A stretch of DNA of 64,000 bases, taken from Streptomyces pseudovenezuelae (lineage in GTDB: Bacteria > Actinomycetota > Actinomycetes > Streptomycetales > Streptomycetaceae). The stretch is from contig NZ_KQ948148.1 in assembly GCF_001513955.1 (NCBI RefSeq), positions 549,905 through 613,904 of the forward strand. The letters are read 5' to 3'. The position numbers were made by a program, and so were the translations under genes. The notes under the pieces are model-generated. The model had not been told where the DNA came from. It was given only the letters and a program-made list of their open reading frames with translations, and made no database searches. The first letter of the stretch is position 1. Each line of letters begins with the position of its first letter. Shown piece by piece: positions 8,049-16,562 of this stretch.

Positions 8049-8902
8049 GCACCCTGACCCAGCCCCCGTCCAAAGCAGCCCAGGACCTCGCCCCCGTCAG
8101 CGCCGAGTCGCTGGCCGCGCTGCTGGTCACCAGGGAGCGGCCGCCGCGGCCGAGCGCGCTGTCGGCCTCGCTGACCTTCGGCTGGCGGGCCATCCTCAAG
8201 ATCAAGCACGTGCCGGAGCAGCTCTTCGACGTCACCGCGTTCCCGATCATGATGGTGCTGATGTACACGTACCTGTTCGGGGGCGCCCTGGCCGGGTCCC
8301 CGGAGGAGTACATCCAGTTCCTGCTGCCTGGCATCCTGGTGATGTCGGTCGTGATGATCACGATGTACACCGGTGTCTCGGTCAACACCGACATCGAGAA
8401 GGGCGTCTTCGACCGCTTCCGCTCGCTGCCCATCTGGCGGCCGGCGGTGATGGTCGGCTATCTGCTCGGCGACGCCCTGCGCTACACGATCGCCTCCGTC
8501 GTGATGCTCACCGTCGGCGTGATCCTGGGCTACCGACCGGACGGCGGGGTCGGCGGTGTGGTCGCCGGGATCGCGCTGCTGGTCGTCTTCTCGTTCGCGT
8601 TCTCGTGGATCTGGACGATGTTCGGGCTGCTGCTGCGGACCGAGAAGTCGGTGATGGGCGTCAGCATGATGGTGATCTTCCCGCTGACCTTCCTGTCCAA
8701 CGTCTTCGTCGACCCGCGGACCATGCCGGGCTGGCTCCAGGCCTTCGTCAACAACAGCCCGATCACCCATCTGTCCTCGGCCGTGCGCGGGTTGATGGCG
8801 GGCGACTGGCCCGCCGACGAGATCGCGTGGTCGCTGGGGTGGGCGGCGCTGTTCGTCGCGGTCTTCGGGCCGGTGACCATGCGGCTGTACAACCGCAAGT
8901 GA
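8045..8902 (+). CDS. ABC-2 type permease (DrrB type)
   Basis: The membrane subunit (285 residues) of the exporter encoded with the preceding ATPase gene. A soluble N-terminal tail of about 50 residues precedes six predicted membrane helices, including FPIMMVLMYTYLFGGALAG and IALLVVFSFAFSWIWTMFGL. A typical ABC-2 motif is seen as FPLTFLSNVFVDPRTMPGWL near residue 218. The start overlaps the ATPase stop as ATGA. It ends 12 bases from the stop of the convergent channel gene. Confidence 0.9.
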   Translation: MSTLTQPPSKAAQDLAPVSAESLAALLVTRERPPRPSALSASLTFGWRAILKIKHVPEQLFDVTAFPIMMVLMYTYLFGGALAGSPEEYIQFLLPGILVMSVVMITMYTGVSVNTDIEKGVFDRFRSLPIWRPAVMVGYLLGDALRYTIASVVMLTVGVILGYRPDGGVGGVVAGIALLVVFSFAFSWIWTMFGLLLRTEKSVMGVSMMVIFPLTFLSNVFVDPRTMPGWLQAFVNNSPITHLSSAVRGLMAGDWPADEIAWSLGWAALFVAVFGPVTMRLYNRK

Positions 8903-8914
8903 CCGGAGCGGCCC

Positions 8915-10021
8915 TCAGTCCTGCGGAAGCGGGCGGGCGTCGGGTGCCACCTGGGTGCCCGGCGTCGCCCGCACGATCGTGATCAGCCGGTCCGTCAGCG
9001 CCAGCGTCCCGATGGCCGGATCGTCGTACCCGAGCACCCGGTGCCCGCGCAGCACGCTCACCACCAGGTCGTCCGTCTCCCGTGGCTTCCTGCCCACCTC
9101 GGCCTTTATGACCGGCCGTTCGACGATGTCGAGTCCGCTGCCCTGCTGGATGAGGTCCTCCATCACCATGCCGGCCGCGGGGCTGAGCACCGACAGACCG
9201 AGCAGCCGGCCGGCCGCGCTGGCGCTGGTGATGACCGCGTCGGCCCCCGACTGCTTGAGCAGCGGGGCGTTCTCCTCCTCGCGCACCGCGGCCACGATCT
9301 TCGCGGCCTTGTTGAGCTGCCGGGCCGTCAGCGTCACCAGGACCGCGGTGTCGTCGCGCTGGGTCGCGATGATGATCTTCCGCGCCCGGTGCACCTCGGC
9401 CCGCTTCAGCACCTCGCTGCGGGTGGCGTCCCCGATGACCCCCGCGTATCCCTCGGCCGTCGCGGCGTCGATCACCTTGCTGCTGGGGTCGACCACGACG
9501 ACCTGCTCCTTCTTCAGACCCGTCGCGCACACGGTCTGGATCGCCGAACGGCCCTTGGTTCCGAAGCCGACGACGACGGTGTGGTCGCGCAAGGTGGACC
9601 TCCAGCGGTTGAGTCGCCACTCCTCGCGGGTGCGCTCGGTGAGGACCTCGAGCGTGGTGCCGACCAGGATGATCAGGAACAGCACGCGCAGGGGCGTGAT
9701 GACGAAGATGTTGGTGAGCCGGGCGGCATCGCTGACCGGGGTGATGTCGCCGTACCCGGTGGTGGAGAGGGTGACGGTCGCGTAGTACCAGGCGTCGAGG
9801 AAGTCGACGGACTGGTCGGAGTTGTCGTTGTAGCCGTCATGGTCGGCGTAGACGATCAGCGCGGTCGCCGCGAGGACCAGCAGCGCTATCAGCACCCGCT
9901 TGGCGACCTGACGGAAGGGGTGCTCCACGATCTTGCGCGGGAGCTTCACCTTGTGGGTCACGAGATGCTCGTCCGCCTGGCGGGCGATCGCGTCATGGCC
10001 CGGAAGTTTCACGTGAAACAC
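8915..10021 (-). CDS. Potassium channel with C-terminal RCK (TrkA-N) domain
   Basis: A two-helix K+ channel of 368 residues. Helix 1 is near residues 40-58 and the pore with selectivity filter TTGYGDITP near residue 94; helix 2 follows. An RCK/TrkA-N domain starts at about residue 148 with VVVGFGTKGRSAIQ. A further regulatory domain fills the C-terminus. The architecture matches MthK/Kch-type channels gated by ligands or nucleotides. The GTG start at 10021 lies inside the end of moeA (13-base overlap), so translation is probably coupled. The start region also contains a perfect ParB site, so the first codons are constrained by DNA binding as well as coding. Confidence 0.9.
   Translation of the reverse strand: MFHVKLPGHDAIARQADEHLVTHKVKLPRKIVEHPFRQVAKRVLIALLVLAATALIVYADHDGYNDNSDQSVDFLDAWYYATVTLSTTGYGDITPVSDAARLTNIFVITPLRVLFLIILVGTTLEVLTERTREEWRLNRWRSTLRDHTVVVGFGTKGRSAIQTVCATGLKKEQVVVVDPSSKVIDAATAEGYAGVIGDATRSEVLKRAEVHRARKIIIATQRDDTAVLVTLTARQLNKAAKIVAAVREEENAPLLKQSGADAVITSASAAGRLLGLSVLSPAAGMVMEDLIQQGSGLDIVERPVIKAEVGRKPRETDDLVVSVLRGHRVLGYDDPAIGTLALTDRLITIVRATPGTQVAPDARPLPQD
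10006..10019. promoter_or_regulatory. parS: parS site (ParB binding)
   Basis: The 14-mer GTTTCACGTGAAAC is a perfect palindrome and an exact match to the Streptomyces parS consensus. It overlaps the stop codon of moeA and the start of the channel gene. ParB bound here helps organise and segregate the origin region. Confidence 0.93.
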
Positions 10022-11400
10022 ACCCCGATCCCGGCGGACGCCCAGGGCAGATCGAGCAGTTCGGCCTCCTGCCCCGGCCGGGCGCCCCCGGGCGGTACGA
10101 CGGCGAGGGCGTCGGCGGCCGCGATGCCCCGCAGCATGGCCGGGCCGTTGTAGTGCAGCGGGACCGCGCTGTCACCGCGCAGGACGACCGGGACCAGCCG
10201 GGTGTCGTACGGGTGACCGTGGGCCTCGTCCCTCAGCGGCAGGGTGTACGGCTCCGGGGCCGGACGGGCGGCCAGGGTGCGCAGCAGCGGTTCGGCGAGC
10301 GTGAGCAGGCCGGAGACGGCGGCCAGGGGGTTGCCCGGCAGGCCGACGAGGTGCTGGTTCTCCTTGGTGCGGGCCAGCAGCATGGGGTGGCCGGGACGCA
10401 CCTTGACGCCGTCGACCAGGAGTTCGGCGCCGATACGGTCGAGGACGGGGTGGACGTGGTCGACAGGTCCGGCCGCGGTGCCGCCGGTCGTGACGATCAC
10501 GTCGGCCTGCGATGCGGTGATCGCCTTGCGCAGCGCCTCGGCCGCGTCACCGAGCCGGCGTACGGCGGTGACCTCGGCGCCGAGCGCGCGCAGCCAGGGC
10601 GGGAGCATCGGCCCGAGCGCGTCCCGGATCAGGCCGTCGCGAGGAGTCCCCTCGGTGAGCAACTCGTCGCCGAGGACGAGGACTTCGACCCGGGGGCGGG
10701 GGACGGCGGTGAGGGTGTCGTATCCGGCGGCCGCGGCGAGACCGAGGACGGCCGGGGTGACGAGGGTGCCGGGCGGCAGGAGCTGGTCGCCGCTGCGGCA
10801 CTCCTGGCCGCGAGGGCGGATGTCCTGGCCGGGCACGACGTCCCGGGTGGCGTGCAGCCGGCCCTTCTCGTCGGTCCGTCCGTGCTCGCTGCGCAGCACG
10901 GCGGTGGTGTCCGGGGGGACGCGCGCGCCGGTGGCGATCCGGGCCGCCTCGCCGTCGGTGAGGGGCGCGGACTCGGCGTGCCCGGCCAGCACACCCTCGT
11001 CCCGCACGGCCCAGGGGCCGGGACCCGCGACCACCCAGCCGTCCATGGCCGAGGTGTCGAAGGAGGGGAGATCGGTGAGGGCGTCGAGGGGGGCGGCCAG
11101 GGTGAGACCGAGGGCGTCGTCGAGCCGTACCGAGACGGGGGCGCGACGGGCGCCGCGGGTGACCGCGCGGGCGGCCCGGGCGGCGGTGGCGCGCGCCTCG
11201 GGCCAGGGTGTCGCCCGGTGGTTGGCTTCCGGCCGGGCCGCCGGGCCGGAGCCCTGGGGCGGCGGCCCGGGAGGGCGATGACCCCGGTGCGCGGTGTCGT
11301 TGTCTTCTCTCACCAGGGCCAGCGCCTCCTCGACGTCGAGATCGTCGGCGTCTTCGGCGGGGCCGGCGGGGCCGCCGGTGCGCACGGACCGGGCGGTCAT
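10009..11400 (-). CDS. moeA: Molybdopterin molybdenumtransferase-like protein (MoeA)
   Basis: A MoeA-family protein (463 residues) acting late in molybdenum cofactor synthesis, where adenylated molybdopterin receives molybdate. The first 90 residues or so are a variable Arg/Pro-rich extension. The MoeA body then includes FDTSAMDGWVV (near residue 118), the MPT-binding segment DVIVTTGGTAAGPVDHVHP (near residue 298) and the GLPGNPLAAVSG loop. The N-terminal ATG overlaps the stop of the mobA-like gene (ATGA). The last codons run through a parS site. Two Mo-cofactor genes plus the K+ channel gene form one coupled transcription unit. Confidence 0.88.
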   Translation of the reverse strand: MTARSVRTGGPAGPAEDADDLDVEEALALVREDNDTAHRGHRPPGPPPQGSGPAARPEANHRATPWPEARATAARAARAVTRGARRAPVSVRLDDALGLTLAAPLDALTDLPSFDTSAMDGWVVAGPGPWAVRDEGVLAGHAESAPLTDGEAARIATGARVPPDTTAVLRSEHGRTDEKGRLHATRDVVPGQDIRPRGQECRSGDQLLPPGTLVTPAVLGLAAAAGYDTLTAVPRPRVEVLVLGDELLTEGTPRDGLIRDALGPMLPPWLRALGAEVTAVRRLGDAAEALRKAITASQADVIVTTGGTAAGPVDHVHPVLDRIGAELLVDGVKVRPGHPMLLARTKENQHLVGLPGNPLAAVSGLLTLAEPLLRTLAARPAPEPYTLPLRDEAHGHPYDTRLVPVVLRGDSAVPLHYNGPAMLRGIAAADALAVVPPGGARPGQEAELLDLPWASAGIGVCFT

Positions 11401-12326
11401 CCGGCGTCCGGGCGGGTGTCCGAGGTCCCGCCGGGCGCGCCGGCGGTCTCCTCACCGGCCTTGTCGGCCTCGTCGGCCCAGCGCAGGGCGAGGGCGGCGG
11501 CCTTGCGGGAGGCCTCGGCGACGGCCTCGGGGCCGCCGCCCGCCTGTGCGGCCGCGTAGCCGACGAGGAAGGTGGTCAGCGGTGCCGCGGGCCTGGCCAC
11601 GCCGTGCGCGGCGTCACGGGCGAGGTCGAGCAGCACGCCGGTGTCGACGTCGAGATCGATGCCCAGCTCGTCCTTGACTGCGGAAATCCATTCATCCAAC
11701 ACGTGCCCATGCTCCCTGATGCGTGCCCTGGCGGTGGCGATGTCGTCCCAGGTGTCGCAGTCGAAGGACGCGACGGGGTCGGGGACGCGGGTGAGATCGA
11801 GCGCGGCGGTCAGCCGGCGCAGCGGAAGGCCGGTGAGGGCGCCGTGCTCCTTCGTGAGCGCGGCGAGTTCCGTGCGCAACGAGGGCGCCCGGTACGCGGC
11901 CACCAGCGGCTGGTCACGGCCGTCGGCGTCGGTGAGCAGCACACCGTCGGCGCCGCCCGTGCGCAGGACGGTCAGCAGCTGTCGTGCGGTGCTCTCCCGG
12001 AGAAAGGGCAGGTCGGCCGAGAGCACCAGGACGTACCGGGCCGTGGTGTGCCGCAGGCCGGCGTCCAGGGCGGCCAGCGGGCCGCCGCCGGGCGGGTCCT
12101 CGCGGGCCCAGGTCACCGGCCGGGCGGTGGGGCGGGGGTCGGCGACGACCACGGTGGTGCCCGCGTCGGCGCAGGCCGCGAGGACACGGTCGAGCAGGGC
12201 GCGGCCGCCCACCCGCACGCCGGGCTTGTCGGCGCCGCCGAGCCGCCGGGCGGCACCCCCGGCGAGCACGACCACGTCGTACCCAGGACCGGCGTCCGGA
12301 TCGCGCGAGGGCTGGTACGAGGTCAC
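11397..12326 (-). CDS. mobA: MobA-like nucleotidyltransferase fused to a DUF6457-type domain
   Basis: The N-terminal half is a molybdenum cofactor guanylyltransferase-like NTP transferase: VVVLAGGAARRLGGADKP (near residue 19) is the nucleotide loop and VLVLSADLPFL carries the metal-binding Asp. From about residue 205 (LDEWISAVKDELGIDLDVD) a small helical domain follows that is often a separate protein next to mobA (DUF6457). The fusion is about 309 residues. The GTG start at 12326 gives VTSYQPS; the longer upstream frame has no MobA similarity. It is coupled to moeA by ATGA. Family assignment is firm, the exact nucleotide is not. Confidence 0.82.
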   Translation of the reverse strand: MTSYQPSRDPDAGPGYDVVVLAGGAARRLGGADKPGVRVGGRALLDRVLAACADAGTTVVVADPRPTARPVTWAREDPPGGGPLAALDAGLRHTTARYVLVLSADLPFLRESTARQLLTVLRTGGADGVLLTDADGRDQPLVAAYRAPSLRTELAALTKEHGALTGLPLRRLTAALDLTRVPDPVASFDCDTWDDIATARARIREHGHVLDEWISAVKDELGIDLDVDTGVLLDLARDAAHGVARPAAPLTTFLVGYAAAQAGGGPEAVAEASRKAAALALRWADEADKAGEETAGAPGGTSDTRPDAG

Positions 12327-12429
12327 CCCCCGAGTATGCGTGCCGCCGCGATCACAGGGAACGTGCGGCGGCACCGGGATCGCACGCCGCCCGGGCGGCG
12401 GCGCGCGATCGTGGTGGCGGGTGCCCGGG

Positions 12430-13740
12430 TCACAGGGTTCGCAGCAGGACCGCCGGCTGTTCCACGCAGTCCGCCACATACCGCAGGAAGCCGCCCGCGG
12501 TGCCGCCGTCGCACACCCGGTGGTCGAAGGTGAGCGAGAGCTGGACGACCTGACGCACCGCCAGCTCGCCCTCGTGCACCCACGGCTTGGGGATGATGCG
12601 GCCGACGCCGAGCATGGCCGCCTCGGGGTGGTTGATGATCGGCGTGGAGCCGTCGACACCGAACACGCCGTAGTTGTTCAACGTGAAGGTGCCGCCCGTG
12701 AGTTCCGCCGGGGTGAGGGTGCCGGTGCGGGCCGCCTCGGTCAGCCGGGCGAACTCCGCGGACAGCGACTCGGCGTCCCACGCGTGCGCGTCCTTCACGA
12801 CCGGCACGACCAGTCCGCGTTCGGTCTGCGCGGCGAACCCCAGGTGCACGGCGTCCAGTCGCACGATCTCCCTGGCCGCCGTGTCCACGGTGGAGTTGAG
12901 CTCGGGGAAGCGGGCGAGGGCCGCGGTGCAGATCCGGGCGAGCAGCGCGAGCAGGGAGATCTTGGGGCCCCCCGCCCCGTTCATCGCGGCCCGCGCGCGC
13001 ATGAGTTCCGTCGCGTCGGCGTCCACCCAGCAGGTGGCGTCGGGGATCTCGCTCCGGCTGCGGGACAGCTTGTCGGCGACCGCGCCCCGGACGCCCTTGA
13101 GCGGGACACGGGTTCCTGCGGGGGTGGGCGACGCGGTTGCCGGGGACGCCACCGTGGTTTCCGGGGCGAGGGCCGGTGCCGGGCGCCCGGGTGAGGCGGC
13201 GGCCCGCAGGGCGTACTCGACGTCGGCCCTGAGGATCAGTCCGTCGGGGCCGGATCCGGTGAGCTCCCTGAGGTCGAGGCCGTTCTCGCGGGCGAGGCGG
13301 CGGACCAGCGGGGAGATCACGGGGACGGGCCCCTCGACCACCTCGGGAGCCGCCGACCGGCCGTTCACCGGGACGGGAACCTGCTGCTCGCGCCGCACCC
13401 TGCGCCTGCGCGCGGGGGCCTCCGTGGTGCCGTACCCGACAAGGACGTTTCCCGAGCCCTCGGTCCCGGCGTCGGAGTCGGGGTCGGACGCGGGCGCCCC
13501 CACCGCGACTGTGATGAGCGGTGACCCCACCGGGAGCTCACTGCCCTCCTCCCCGAAGCGGGCCGTGACGACACCGGCGTAGGGGCAGGGGACGTCCACC
13601 ATCGCCTTGGCCGTCTCGACCTCGACGACCGGCTGGTCGACCGCGACGACGTCGCCGACCTCCACCAGCCAGCGGACGATCTCCGCCTCGGTCAGGCCCT
13701 CGCCGAGATCCGGCAGCCTGAACTCCAGCACCTGCGCCAT
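12430..13740 (-). CDS. bkdC: Branched-chain 2-oxo acid dehydrogenase E2 (dihydrolipoamide acyltransferase)
   Basis: The E2 core of the complex (436 residues). One lipoyl domain occupies residues 1-76 with lipoyl-Lys in VETAKAMVDVP. A peripheral-subunit-binding domain lies near residues 160-195 (PLVRRLARENGLDLRELTGS). The catalytic acyltransferase domain follows, with the active-site motif DHRVCDGG close to the C-terminus. It transfers acyl groups from E1 to CoA, supplying isobutyryl-, isovaleryl- and 2-methylbutyryl-CoA for fatty acids and polyketides. The ATG at 13740 overlaps the bkdB stop (TGATG). It is the last gene of bkdABC. Confidence 0.92.
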   Translation of the reverse strand: MAQVLEFRLPDLGEGLTEAEIVRWLVEVGDVVAVDQPVVEVETAKAMVDVPCPYAGVVTARFGEEGSELPVGSPLITVAVGAPASDPDSDAGTEGSGNVLVGYGTTEAPARRRRVRREQQVPVPVNGRSAAPEVVEGPVPVISPLVRRLARENGLDLRELTGSGPDGLILRADVEYALRAAASPGRPAPALAPETTVASPATASPTPAGTRVPLKGVRGAVADKLSRSRSEIPDATCWVDADATELMRARAAMNGAGGPKISLLALLARICTAALARFPELNSTVDTAAREIVRLDAVHLGFAAQTERGLVVPVVKDAHAWDAESLSAEFARLTEAARTGTLTPAELTGGTFTLNNYGVFGVDGSTPIINHPEAAMLGVGRIIPKPWVHEGELAVRQVVQLSLTFDHRVCDGGTAGGFLRYVADCVEQPAVLLRTL

Positions 13741-14744
13741 CAGCTCTCCGCCTCCCACTGCAGACGCCCGACGGCGTCCAGGATCCGGTCCACGCCGGGC
13801 AGGTGGTGACGCTCCAGCATCGGCGGCGGATAGGGGATGTCGAACCCGGCCACGCGCAGCACCGGCGCCTCCAGATGGTGGAAGCAGCGCTCCGTGACCC
13901 GGGCCGCGATCTCCCCGCCCGGTCCGCCGAACCCGCCCGACTCGTGCACGACGACCGCTCGCCCGGTCCGCCGTACCGAGGCCGAGACCGTCTCGTCGTC
14001 GAACGGCACCAGGGAGCGCAGGTCGACGACTTCGAGGTCCCAGCCCTCCTCCCGCGCGGCCTCGGCGGCTTCGAGGCACACGGGTACGGACGGCCCGTAC
14101 GTGATGAGTGTGGCGCTCCGGCCGGAGCGCCGCACCACCGCGCGGCCCACCGGTTCAACGGTCTGCGGGTCGTCCGGGTTCCAGGAGTCCTTCGACCAGT
14201 ACAGCCGCTTGGGCTCCAGGACGACGACCGGGTCGTCGGAGGCGATGGCGGCGCGCAGCAGTCCGTAGGCGTCGGCGACGGTCGCCGGTGTCACGACGTG
14301 CAGCCCCGGGGTCGCCATGTAGTAGGCCTCGGAGGCGTCGCTGTGGTGCTCGACCCCGCCGATGCCGCCGCCGTAGGGCACCCGGATGGTGATCGGGAGC
14401 GGCATCGCCCCGCGCGTGCGGTTGCGCATCTTCGCCACATGGCTGATCAGCTGCTCGAACGCCGGGTACGCGAAGGCGTCGAACTGCATCTCCACGACCG
14501 GCCGCAGCCCGTACATGGCCATGCCGACGGCCGTGCCGAGGATGCCCGCCTCGGCGAGGGGGGTGTCGGTGCAGCGGTCCTCGCCGAACTCCTTGGCCAG
14601 CCCGTCGGTGACCCGGAAGACACCGCCGAGGGTGCCGACGTCCTCACCCATGACGTGCACGGTGGGGTCGGCCGCCATCGCGTCGCGCAGCGCCCGTGTG
14701 AGGGCCTGCGCCATGGTGGCCGGCTTGAGGGCGACGGTGATCAT
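13740..14744 (-). CDS. bkdB: Branched-chain 2-oxo acid dehydrogenase E1 beta subunit
   Basis: E1 beta, 334 residues, with the transketolase pyrimidine domain first (MGEDVGTLGGVFRVTDGL near residue 33, then EAGILGTAVGMAMYGLRPV) and the transketolase C-terminal domain last. It completes the ThDP site with the alpha subunit. The start is coupled to bkdA by ATGA and the end to bkdC by TGATG, so the three subunits are made in fixed proportion. Confidence 0.93.
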   Translation of the reverse strand: MITVALKPATMAQALTRALRDAMAADPTVHVMGEDVGTLGGVFRVTDGLAKEFGEDRCTDTPLAEAGILGTAVGMAMYGLRPVVEMQFDAFAYPAFEQLISHVAKMRNRTRGAMPLPITIRVPYGGGIGGVEHHSDASEAYYMATPGLHVVTPATVADAYGLLRAAIASDDPVVVLEPKRLYWSKDSWNPDDPQTVEPVGRAVVRRSGRSATLITYGPSVPVCLEAAEAAREEGWDLEVVDLRSLVPFDDETVSASVRRTGRAVVVHESGGFGGPGGEIAARVTERCFHHLEAPVLRVAGFDIPYPPPMLERHHLPGVDRILDAVGRLQWEAES

Positions 14745-15886
14745 CGGTGCGCACCCCCGTGGGAGTCGTCCTCGGCTTCGAGCTCGGCACGCAACTGGGC
14801 CTGCTGCTCGCGCAGTTGCGGGGTGGGCTCGGCGTAGACATGGGCGAACAGGTCCATGGGGTCCAGGACCGGGTCCTGGTTCATGCGCGCGCGCAGCCCG
14901 GCGGCGAACTCCTCGGCGTCCTGGCGCACGGCCTCGATGCCGGCCTCGTCGATCAGGCCGCGCTCGGTCAGTTCGTGCTCCAGGAGGGCGATCGGGTCGT
15001 GCCCGCGCCAGGTCTCGACCTCGGCGTCACCGCGGTAGCGGGTCGCATCGTCCGCGTTGGTGTGGGCGTCCACGCGGTAGGTGATCGCCTCCACCAGGGT
15101 GGGTCCGCCGCCTTCGCGCGCACGCTGTACGGCGGCGGTGAGGACCTCGTGCACGGCGGCCGCGTCGTTGCCGTCGACCAGGCGCCCGGGCATGCCGTAG
15201 CCGACGGCCTTGTGGGCCAGCGAGGGGGCCGCGGTCTGCTTGGCGAGCGGGACGGAGATCGCGAAGCCGTTGTTCTGGACCAGGAAGACGACCGGGGCCT
15301 GCCAGACGGCGGCGAAGTTCAGCGCCTCGTGGAAGTCGCCCTCGCTGGTGCCGCCGTCGCCGACCATGGCGAGCGCGACCACGTCGTCGCCCTTGAGGCG
15401 GGCGGCGTGCGCGAGGCCGACGGCGTGCGGGAGCTGGGTGGCGAGCGGGGTGCACAGGGGGGCGACGCGGTGCTCGCGCGGGTCGTAGCCGGTGTGCCAG
15501 TCACCGCGCAGGAGGGTCAGCGCCTGGACGGGGTCGAGACCCCGGGCGACGGCGGCGAGGGTGTCGCGGTAGCTGGGGAAGAGCCAGTCGCGGTCCTGGA
15601 GGGCCAGCGCGGCGGCGACCTCGCAGGCCTCTTGGCCGGTGCTGGAGGGGTAGACGGCGAGGCGGCCCTGCTTGGTGAGGGCGGTGGCCTGGGTGTTGTA
15701 CCGGCGGCCGCGCACCAGCTCGGCGTGGAGCCGGAGCAGCAGGGCCGGGTCGGCCTGCGCGGCCGCCTCGGTGCCGAGGACGCGATGGGGCTGCGCGTCG
15801 GGCAGCAGGGGCGCGGGGTCCGTGCGGGGCTGCCAGGCGGGCGGCGGCGATGGCCGATACGCGCCACGCTGCTCCATGACCGTCAT
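14741..15886 (-). CDS. bkdA: Branched-chain 2-oxo acid dehydrogenase E1 alpha subunit
   Basis: E1 alpha, 381 residues. The ThDP motif runs from GDGGTSEGDFHEALNFA to QNNGFAIS (near residues 175-205) and the phosphorylation-loop-like YRVDAHTNADDATRYR segment follows. ATG at 15886 has GGAGG eight bases upstream; earlier in-frame codons lack a site. It is the first gene of bkdABC. The promoter region shared with the divergent lrp gene carries a TetR-type palindrome and a long inverted repeat. It is a paralogue of the truncated E1 alpha at the left edge. Confidence 0.93.
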   Translation of the reverse strand: MTVMEQRGAYRPSPPPAWQPRTDPAPLLPDAQPHRVLGTEAAAQADPALLLRLHAELVRGRRYNTQATALTKQGRLAVYPSSTGQEACEVAAALALQDRDWLFPSYRDTLAAVARGLDPVQALTLLRGDWHTGYDPREHRVAPLCTPLATQLPHAVGLAHAARLKGDDVVALAMVGDGGTSEGDFHEALNFAAVWQAPVVFLVQNNGFAISVPLAKQTAAPSLAHKAVGYGMPGRLVDGNDAAAVHEVLTAAVQRAREGGGPTLVEAITYRVDAHTNADDATRYRGDAEVETWRGHDPIALLEHELTERGLIDEAGIEAVRQDAEEFAAGLRARMNQDPVLDPMDLFAHVYAEPTPQLREQQAQLRAELEAEDDSHGGAHR

Positions 15887-15929
15887 GACGGCACCTCCTC
15901 GTGGGAGCGGCTGGTGGCGCACCACGGAT

Positions 15930-15943
15930 GTGAGGCGCCTCAC
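15930..15943. promoter_or_regulatory. Perfect 14-bp palindrome in the bkdA-lrp intergenic region
   Basis: GTGAGGCGCCTCAC reads the same on both strands. It lies 44 bases upstream of the bkdA start, beside the TetR-type site. It could be an operator or part of the 5' leader of bkdA; nothing ties it to a known protein. Confidence 0.4.
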
Positions 15944-15945
15944 CT

Positions 15946-15959
15946 ACCGATTGTTCGGT
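15946..15959. promoter_or_regulatory. TetR-type operator, site 1 (bkdA promoter)
   Basis: ACCGA-TTGT-TCGGT has two 5-bp inverted arms. It differs by one base from the identical 14-mers at 18724 and 24057. It lies 60 bases upstream of bkdA in the divergent bkdA-lrp promoter region. The TetR gene at 16563-17153 is the likely source of the regulator. Confidence 0.65.
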
Positions 15960-15986
15960 CGTCGGCACATTTTGGCTACAGGCCCC

Positions 15987-16022
15987 CTCAGGCTGTGGAC
16001 AAACGGTTCTCCACAGCCTGAG
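15987..16022. promoter_or_regulatory. 13-bp inverted repeat containing a DnaA-box match, upstream of lrp
   Basis: The arms CTCAGGCTGTGGA (15987-15999) and TCCACAGCCTGAG (16010-16022) are perfect complements around a 10-base spacer. Bases 15994-16002 read TGTGGACAA, the complement of the Streptomyces DnaA box TTGTCCACA. It sits 39 bases upstream of the lrp start. It may be a two-sided protein site, a DnaA target or a leader hairpin. Confidence 0.55.
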
Positions 16023-16060
16023 ATGGACGCAGTACGTCCATGGTAGGGAGGCGGGGGGAC

Positions 16061-16561
16061 ATGGCACCTGAACAAATGGCCGAAGGCGCGGAGGGTGGCG
16101 CCCCTCTTCCGCCCCCGCGTCCGCTCGACGCCATCGATCAGGACATCCTCCAGATGCTCCAGGCGGACGGCCGCGCGTCGATACGGTCGGTCGCCGAACG
16201 GGTGCACGTCTCCCGCGCCAACGCCTACGCGCGGATCAACCGCCTCGTCGAGGACGGCGTCATCCGCGGCTTCGGCGCCCGCGTCAACCACGAGCGCGCG
16301 GGTCAGGGCACCTCGGCGTACATCACCCTGAAGATCGTCCAGAACTCCTGGCGCACGGTCCGCGAACAGCTCAGACAGCTGCCGGGGGCGTCCCACATCG
16401 CGCTGGTCGGCGGGGATTTCGACGTACTGCTGCTCGTCCACACCCCTGACAACAGATCCCTGCGCGAACTGGTCCTCACCCGCCTCCAGGCGATCCCGGA
16501 GGTCCTCAGCACCCGCACCCTGCTGGTCTTCGAGGAGGAGGACCTGGAGCCGCAGGGCTGA
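16061..16561 (+). CDS. Lrp/AsnC family transcriptional regulator
   Basis: A regulator of 166 residues. The N-terminal winged HTH (LDAIDQDILQMLQADGRASIRSVAERVHVSRANAYARINRL) is followed by a RAM ligand-binding domain with TLKIVQNSWRTVREQL and GGDFDVLLLVHT. Divergence from bkdABC suggests that it senses a branched-chain amino acid and controls the operon, as Bkd regulators of this family do elsewhere. ATG at 16061 follows GGGGGG; an ATG at 16040 would add seven residues. The 13-bp inverted repeat upstream is a candidate site. It ends one base from the stop of the convergent tetR gene. Confidence 0.9.
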   Translation: MAPEQMAEGAEGGAPLPPPRPLDAIDQDILQMLQADGRASIRSVAERVHVSRANAYARINRLVEDGVIRGFGARVNHERAGQGTSAYITLKIVQNSWRTVREQLRQLPGASHIALVGGDFDVLLLVHTPDNRSLRELVLTRLQAIPEVLSTRTLLVFEEEDLEPQG

Positions 16562-16562
16562 C

